A stretch of 64,000 nucleotides of DNA from Micromonospora luteifusca (GTDB lineage: Bacteria; Actinomycetota; Actinomycetes; Mycobacteriales; Micromonosporaceae): positions 1,612,001 to 1,676,000 of the forward strand of contig NZ_JAFBBP010000001.1 of assembly GCF_016907275.1 (NCBI RefSeq), in the 5' to 3' direction. Of the stretch, positions 60,439 through 64,000 are shown piece after piece; the first letter of the stretch is position 1; each line of letters starts with the position of its first letter. The translations under genes and the position numbers were made by a program. The notes under the pieces were generated by a model that saw only the letters and a list, made by a program, of their open reading frames with translations, searched no databases and had not been told where the DNA came from.

Positions 60439-61383
60439 ATGGTGCTCAGTCTGGACGAGGTCGAGCTGTTCGAACGCTCCCGGGCGCGCCTAGAGGCGAT
60501 CGCCTATCGCCTGCTGGGCTCGGCGAGTGACGCGGAGGACGCGGTTCAGGACACGTTCCTGCGCTGGCAGGCCGCCGACCGGGAGCGCGTCGAGACGCCC
60601 GAGGCGTGGTTGACGAAGGTGCTCACCAACCTGTGCCTCAACCAGCTCACCTCGGCGCGGGCCAGGCGGGAGACCTATGTGGGCGCCTGGCTGCCCGAGC
60701 CGGTCCTCGCCGGGGACCGAATGCTCGGCCCGGTCGACACCGCCGTGCAGCGCGAATCGGTGTCGATGGCGGTGCTCACCCTGATGGAGCGACTGTCGAC
60801 CAACGAACGTGCGGTGTACGTGCTGCGCGAGGCATTCGGCTACTCGCACGGCGAGATCGCCGACTTCCTCGACATCACCGAGTCGAACTGCCAGCAGATC
60901 TTCCGACGCGCCAAGCAGCACGTCGCTTCGGGCCGGCCCCGCGCGGCGGTGGACGAAGCCGCCGCGCGGAAGATCGCCGCGGAGTTCCTCACCGCGGCCA
61001 CCAGCGGCGAGATCCAGCCGTTGATCGAGTTGCTGACCGACAACGTGACGAGCACCGGCGACACCGCCGGCACGATCCCGACCCGGTCCACGCCGGTCGT
61101 TGGCGCACTGGCGGTGGCGAGGTTCCTGCGCGGGCTGTTCAAGCCCACCGACGTCAAGCGGAACCTCGTGGGCGGCAGCCTCGCCTTCTACGCCGACGTC
61201 GTCAACGGCGGTCCCGCCGTGGTGCTCGTGATCAACGGCCAGGTCTTCGGCGTCATCTGCCTGGAGGTGACGCCGGAGGGTGTCGCGGCAATCCACAGCC
61301 AGGCCAACCCCGACAAACTCGTCCGCGCCACGCGCCAGTGGGCCGCCGCCGAGCATGGGGAGCCTCTACTCGACGGCTGGTGA
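60439..61383 (+). CDS. ECF41-like RNA polymerase sigma factor (SigJ type)
   Basis: 314 residues from ATG 60439. Sigma-2 domain with LEAIAYRLLGSASDAEDAVQ then DTFLRWQAAD, sigma-4 with EAFGYSHGEIADFLDITESN then CQQIFRRAKQ, and a SnoaL-like C-terminal domain ending with NPDKLVRATRQ, the NPDKL motif of ECF41. The DGGGK motif of that group is replaced near DNVTSTGDTAG. The extra domain replaces a separate anti-sigma factor in this family. TACTGT ends 7 bases before the ATG, so the mRNA is likely leaderless. The flavoprotein next door fits the oxidoreductases often linked to ECF41. Confidence 0.9.
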   Translation: MVLSLDEVELFERSRARLEAIAYRLLGSASDAEDAVQDTFLRWQAADRERVETPEAWLTKVLTNLCLNQLTSARARRETYVGAWLPEPVLAGDRMLGPVDTAVQRESVSMAVLTLMERLSTNERAVYVLREAFGYSHGEIADFLDITESNCQQIFRRAKQHVASGRPRAAVDEAAARKIAAEFLTAATSGEIQPLIELLTDNVTSTGDTAGTIPTRSTPVVGALAVARFLRGLFKPTDVKRNLVGGSLAFYADVVNGGPAVVLVINGQVFGVICLEVTPEGVAAIHSQANPDKLVRATRQWAAAEHGEPLLDGW

Positions 61384-61465
61384 CCCAGGTCATAGCCGAC
61401 TCCTGTCAGGAATCGGGTCGCTGTCCGGTTCAGGTAGCGACAACCACCCAGACAGGAGTGACACC

Positions 61466-62650
61466 ATGAAGCACCGCATCGTCGTCCTCGGGGCCGGATA
61501 CGCCGGAGCGATCGCCGCCGGGCGCCTCGCCAAGCGGCTGCACCCCGAGGACACGGAGATCACCGTCGTCAACGCCGACGCCGATTTCGTCGAGCGGGTC
61601 CGTATGCACCAGCTCGCCACCGGCCAGCACCTCAAGCCCCGGCCCCTGACCGATGTCTACGCGGGCACCGGCGTCGAGGTCCGCCAGGCCCGGGTCACCG
61701 CCGTCGACGTCGACCGCAGGACCGTCGCGCTCGTCGCCGAGCACGGCACCGGCGAGATCGGGTACGACACGCTCGTCTACGCCCTCGGCAGCGCGGCCGC
61801 GAACCACGGGGTCCCCGGCGTCGTCGAGCACGCGTACGACATCGCCGGCAGGCCCTCGGCGTTGCGGTTGCGCGACCGCCTCGACCAGCTCGCGGCCGGT
61901 GGGACGGTGCTCGTCGTCGGCGGGGGTCTCACCGGCCTCGAAGCGGTCACCGAGATCGCGGAGGCCCGGCCGGACCTCGACGTGGCGATCGCCGCCCGTG
62001 GTGGCCTCGGTGACTGGCTGAACGAGAAGGCGCAGCGGCATCTGCGCGGAGTCTGCGACCGACTTGGCATCACCGTGCACGAGCACGCCGACATCGCGCG
62101 AGTCGAGGCCACCGGCGCGGTCACCGTCGACGGCCGGGTGCTCCCGGCCCAGGTGACCGTCTGGACGGCCGGCTTCGCCGTCCATCCCATCGCCGCCGCC
62201 ACGAGCCTGACCGTCGCACCGACCGGGCAGATCGTCGTCGACGCCACCATGCGGTCGGTCTCACACCCCGAGGTGTACGCCGTCGGCGACGCCGCGCTGG
62301 CGGAAGGGCCGGGCGGCAAGCCCCTGCGGATGTCCTGCGCCACGGGGGGCCCGATGGCCTGGCAGGCCGCCGACGCCATCGCCGCCCGTCTGACCGGTCG
62401 GAAGATCCCCAAAACTGGGCTGCGCTACTTCAACCAGTGCATCAGCCTCGGTCGCCGCGACGGCATCATCCAGTACGTGACCGCCGACGATCGTGCCAAG
62501 CCATCCCTCCTCACCGGGCGGCTGGCGGCCCGCTACAAGGAGATCGTCTGCACCGGCGCGGCCTGGGGGGTCTCCCACCCGACGATGTACCCGGTGCGCC
62601 GCCACCACATCGCGGCGACGCGAGCGGAGATCCTCACCGCCGTTTCGTGA
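61466..62650 (+). CDS. NDH-2-like FAD/NAD(P)-binding oxidoreductase
   Basis: 394 residues with SD ACAGGAG. FAD GxGxxG at IVVLGAGYAGAIAAGRLAKR, NAD-binding VLVVGGGLTGLEAVTEIAE (about 145-163), and C-terminal FAD motif EVYAVGDAALAEGPGG. Members oxidise NADH without proton pumping, or use other acceptors. Preceded 83 bases upstream by the ECF41-like sigma factor, its probable controller. The stop overlaps a small downstream ORF (GTGA). Confidence 0.9.
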   Translation: MKHRIVVLGAGYAGAIAAGRLAKRLHPEDTEITVVNADADFVERVRMHQLATGQHLKPRPLTDVYAGTGVEVRQARVTAVDVDRRTVALVAEHGTGEIGYDTLVYALGSAAANHGVPGVVEHAYDIAGRPSALRLRDRLDQLAAGGTVLVVGGGLTGLEAVTEIAEARPDLDVAIAARGGLGDWLNEKAQRHLRGVCDRLGITVHEHADIARVEATGAVTVDGRVLPAQVTVWTAGFAVHPIAAATSLTVAPTGQIVVDATMRSVSHPEVYAVGDAALAEGPGGKPLRMSCATGGPMAWQAADAIAARLTGRKIPKTGLRYFNQCISLGRRDGIIQYVTADDRAKPSLLTGRLAARYKEIVCTGAAWGVSHPTMYPVRRHHIAATRAEILTAVS

Positions 62651-62763
62651 GACGTGCTCCTCCTGGCGACTTCGGCCGCCGCCCTGGTCCGCCCCGAGGT
62701 CGCTGGTGGCCGTTCGCAGTGGGGATTGTCGTGTTGGGCATGGCGGCGTTGTGGGGGCTGTGA
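62647..62763 (+). CDS. 38-residue single-helix membrane protein (candidate)
   Basis: GTG 62647 overlaps the oxidoreductase stop (GTGA). The product begins RRAPPGDFGRRPGPPRGRWW and ends PFAVGIVVLGMAALWGL, a basic Pro-rich head and one hydrophobic helix of about 17 residues. Translation would depend on the upstream gene. Third-position GC is high throughout. No homolog is known to me; a chance ORF is possible. Confidence 0.45.
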   Translation: MRRAPPGDFGRRPGPPRGRWWPFAVGIVVLGMAALWGL

Positions 62764-62834
62764 GCCGTCCGGTATCCCGGAAGCATCGAGGCGCTCTTCC
62801 TCACCAGTTTTCGTGCGTTTTCGGAGGCCCGAGC

Positions 62835-63715
62835 ATGACTAGCGCGCTGATCACGGACGGTCTGACCAAGCGGTACGGACGGCGCACCGCACTCAGGAAC
62901 TGCACTCTGGACATCCCGGCCGGCCACGTCGTGGGTCTGGTCGGGCCGAACGGCGCCGGTAAGTCCACGCTGCTGCAACTGGCCTGCGGGCTGCTCGATC
63001 CGACCGCGGGGCGGATCGAGGTGCTCGGCGCGCGGCCGGTCAGCGGGTCGCCGCGGGTCGGGTTCGTCGCGCAGGACACTCCGGTCTATGCCGGCCTGAC
63101 CGTTGCGGACCACCTGCGGATGGGCGCGCACCTCAACCCATCCTGGGACAGCGCGCTCGCCGAGCAGCGGATCGCCCAGGTCGGCCTGGACCCCGCACAG
63201 AAAGCCGGCAAGCTCTCCGGCGGCCAGCGCGCCCAGCTGGCCCTGACCGTCGCCGCGGCGAAGCGGCCCAATCTCCTGCTGCTCGACGAGCCGGTGGCGG
63301 CACTCGACCCGCTCGCCCGGCGCAACTTCCTCCAGGGGCTGATGGAGCTGACCGCAGCGCAGGGCATGAGCATCGTGATGTCCTCGCACCTGGTCGCCGA
63401 CTTGGAACGGGTCTGCGATTACCTGATCGTGCTGGTCGCCTCTCAGGTACGGGTGGCCGGCGACGTGGAGGACCTGCTCGCCACTCACCACCGAATGGTC
63501 GGGCAGCGGCGCGACACCATCGACCTGGGCGCCGGCGGGCCCTGGTGGAGCAGAGCCACACCGACGTGCAGTCGACCCTGCTGGTACGCAGCACCGCGCC
63601 GATCGACGACCCGTCCTGGCGGGTCGGTCAGCTGGACCTGGAGGACATCGTGCTGGCGTACATGAGTGGAGCCGCCGACACCGGGCCGGACCGGGTCCTG
63701 GAGGGACAGCGATGA
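62835..63715 (+). pseudogene. ABC transporter ATP-binding protein, frameshifted near its 3' end
   Basis: Starts ATG 62835 after SD GGAGG. Walker A LVGPNGAGKSTLL, signature KLSGGQRAQLAL, Walker B LLLLDEPVAALD, H-loop SSHLVADLERV are intact. In the starting frame the sequence becomes abnormal after about GQRRDTIDLGAGG and stops at 63665. A second frame from 63542 reads LVEQSHTDVQSTLLVRSTAP and GQLDLEDIVLAYM, the expected end of the family, and stops at 63715 overlapping the permease start (ATGA). A one-base indel between about 63510 and 63542 explains both. It may be a true mutation or a sequencing error. Confidence 0.85.
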
Positions 63716-64000
63716 TCTGGATGACCTGGCGGCAGTTCCGGACCCCGGCCCTGACCACCGGCGCCCTGTTGCTCGTGCTCATGGGTGGCCTGGCGCTGAC
63801 CTGGGCGGACGTGACGGAACTCGCCGCGCAGACCGGATACACCGGCTGCCAGGGCGATGCCTGCCGCGCCGCAGGCGACGCGTTTCTCCAAGCGCTGCAA
63901 CCGAAGTGGGCGAACGAGTTCCACATCGTCGCCATCGCAGCCCTGTACCTGCTGCCCGCCCTGGTAGGCATCTTCTGGGGCGCGCCGCTGGTGGCCCGGG
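63712..64000 (+). CDS. ABC transporter permease, N-terminal part (runs off window)
   Basis: ATG 63712 overlaps the corrected ATPase stop. The first 96 residues read MIWMTWRQFRTPALTTGALL, then a hydrophobic helix, a Cys-containing extracytoplasmic loop (GCQGDACRAAG) and the start of a second helix, FHIVAIAALYLLPALVGIF. This is the usual start of ABC permeases paired with such ATPases. The frame is still open at 64000. Confidence 0.8.
   Translation, partial: MIWMTWRQFRTPALTTGALLLVLMGGLALTWADVTELAAQTGYTGCQGDACRAAGDAFLQALQPKWANEFHIVAIAALYLLPALVGIFWGAPLVAR

Noticed and set aside
1..64000. tRNA, rRNA, CRISPR, insertion sequences, prophage integrases
   Set aside because: Gaps next to gltX and serS and the other intergenic regions were read for cloverleaf ends, repeat-spacer arrays, terminal inverted repeats with transposase motifs and integrase motifs; none was found.

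Overview
The window is very GC-rich, with G or C at nearly every third codon position. It uses many GTG starts (one TTG), has long G+C hairpin terminators without U-tracts, and its genes are mostly actinobacterial (FasR-fabDHPF, DUF3145, HelD-type helicase, ECF41-like sigma factor, c-di-AMP riboswitch). This suggests an actinomycete chromosome, most likely Micromonosporaceae (a Micromonospora-like genome). The genus is an inference from gene content and style, not from a marker. I see no rRNA, tRNA, CRISPR, insertion sequence, integrase or secondary-metabolite megasynthase. The region looks like ordinary core chromosome with accessory patches.

Layout. 1-6.4 kb: end of an MFS gene, gltX, a CopC-like protein, a secreted anchored protein, a newly proposed small minus-strand gene, pyrE, and a NarL-type two-component pair. 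6.5-11.4 kb: the housekeeping fatty-acid cluster, PucR/FasR-type regulator then fabD-fabH-acpP-fabF, closed by a strong hairpin. 11.4-25 kb: NagZ-like lipoprotein, DUF3145, beta-carbonic anhydrase, alpha/beta hydrolase, HelD-like RNA polymerase-recycling helicase, CDF metal exporter, a c-di-AMP riboswitch in front of a secreted coiled-coil protein, a PfkB kinase coupled to SurE, and a STAS protein. 25-31 kb: a small poly-Asp lipoprotein, a BON-domain protein, a peroxiredoxin-DsbA pair and a large LAL-type LuxR regulator. 31-37 kb: a zinc-ADH-like enzyme lacking usual catalytic zinc ligands, a saccharopine-dehydrogenase-like reductase, a MerR-sliding-clamp fusion protein and serS.

37-45 kb: a Tat-exported carbohydrate-active candidate behind a perfect LacI-type operator, then a redox operon (ferric-reductase-like membrane protein, NuoF-ferredoxin fusion, TlpA-like lipoprotein, CcdA) that appears to link NADH oxidation to membrane and extracytoplasmic thiol or electron transfer. 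45-55 kb: secreted alpha-amylase, L,D-transpeptidase, an ABC-2 exporter with its own two-component system, a lipase-like hydrolase, a site-2 protease with CBS domains, and alditol oxidase coupled to a PH/DivIVA-like membrane protein. 55-64 kb: an Ig-like plus glycosidase-like pair without signal peptides, GNAT, a small HTH gene flanked by twin operators that also precede an MFS exporter, an APH-like phosphotransferase, an ECF41-like sigma factor with an NDH-2-like flavoprotein, a tiny membrane ORF, and a frameshifted ABC ATPase with its permease running off the end.

The most unusual items are the MerR-beta-clamp fusion (34.2 kb), the twin-operator HTH/MFS module (57.8 kb), the NADH-to-membrane redox operon (41-44.7 kb), the leaderless-promoter pattern, and the ABC ATPase frameshift at about 63.5 kb. 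No computation or database search was run. All assignments come from reading motifs.
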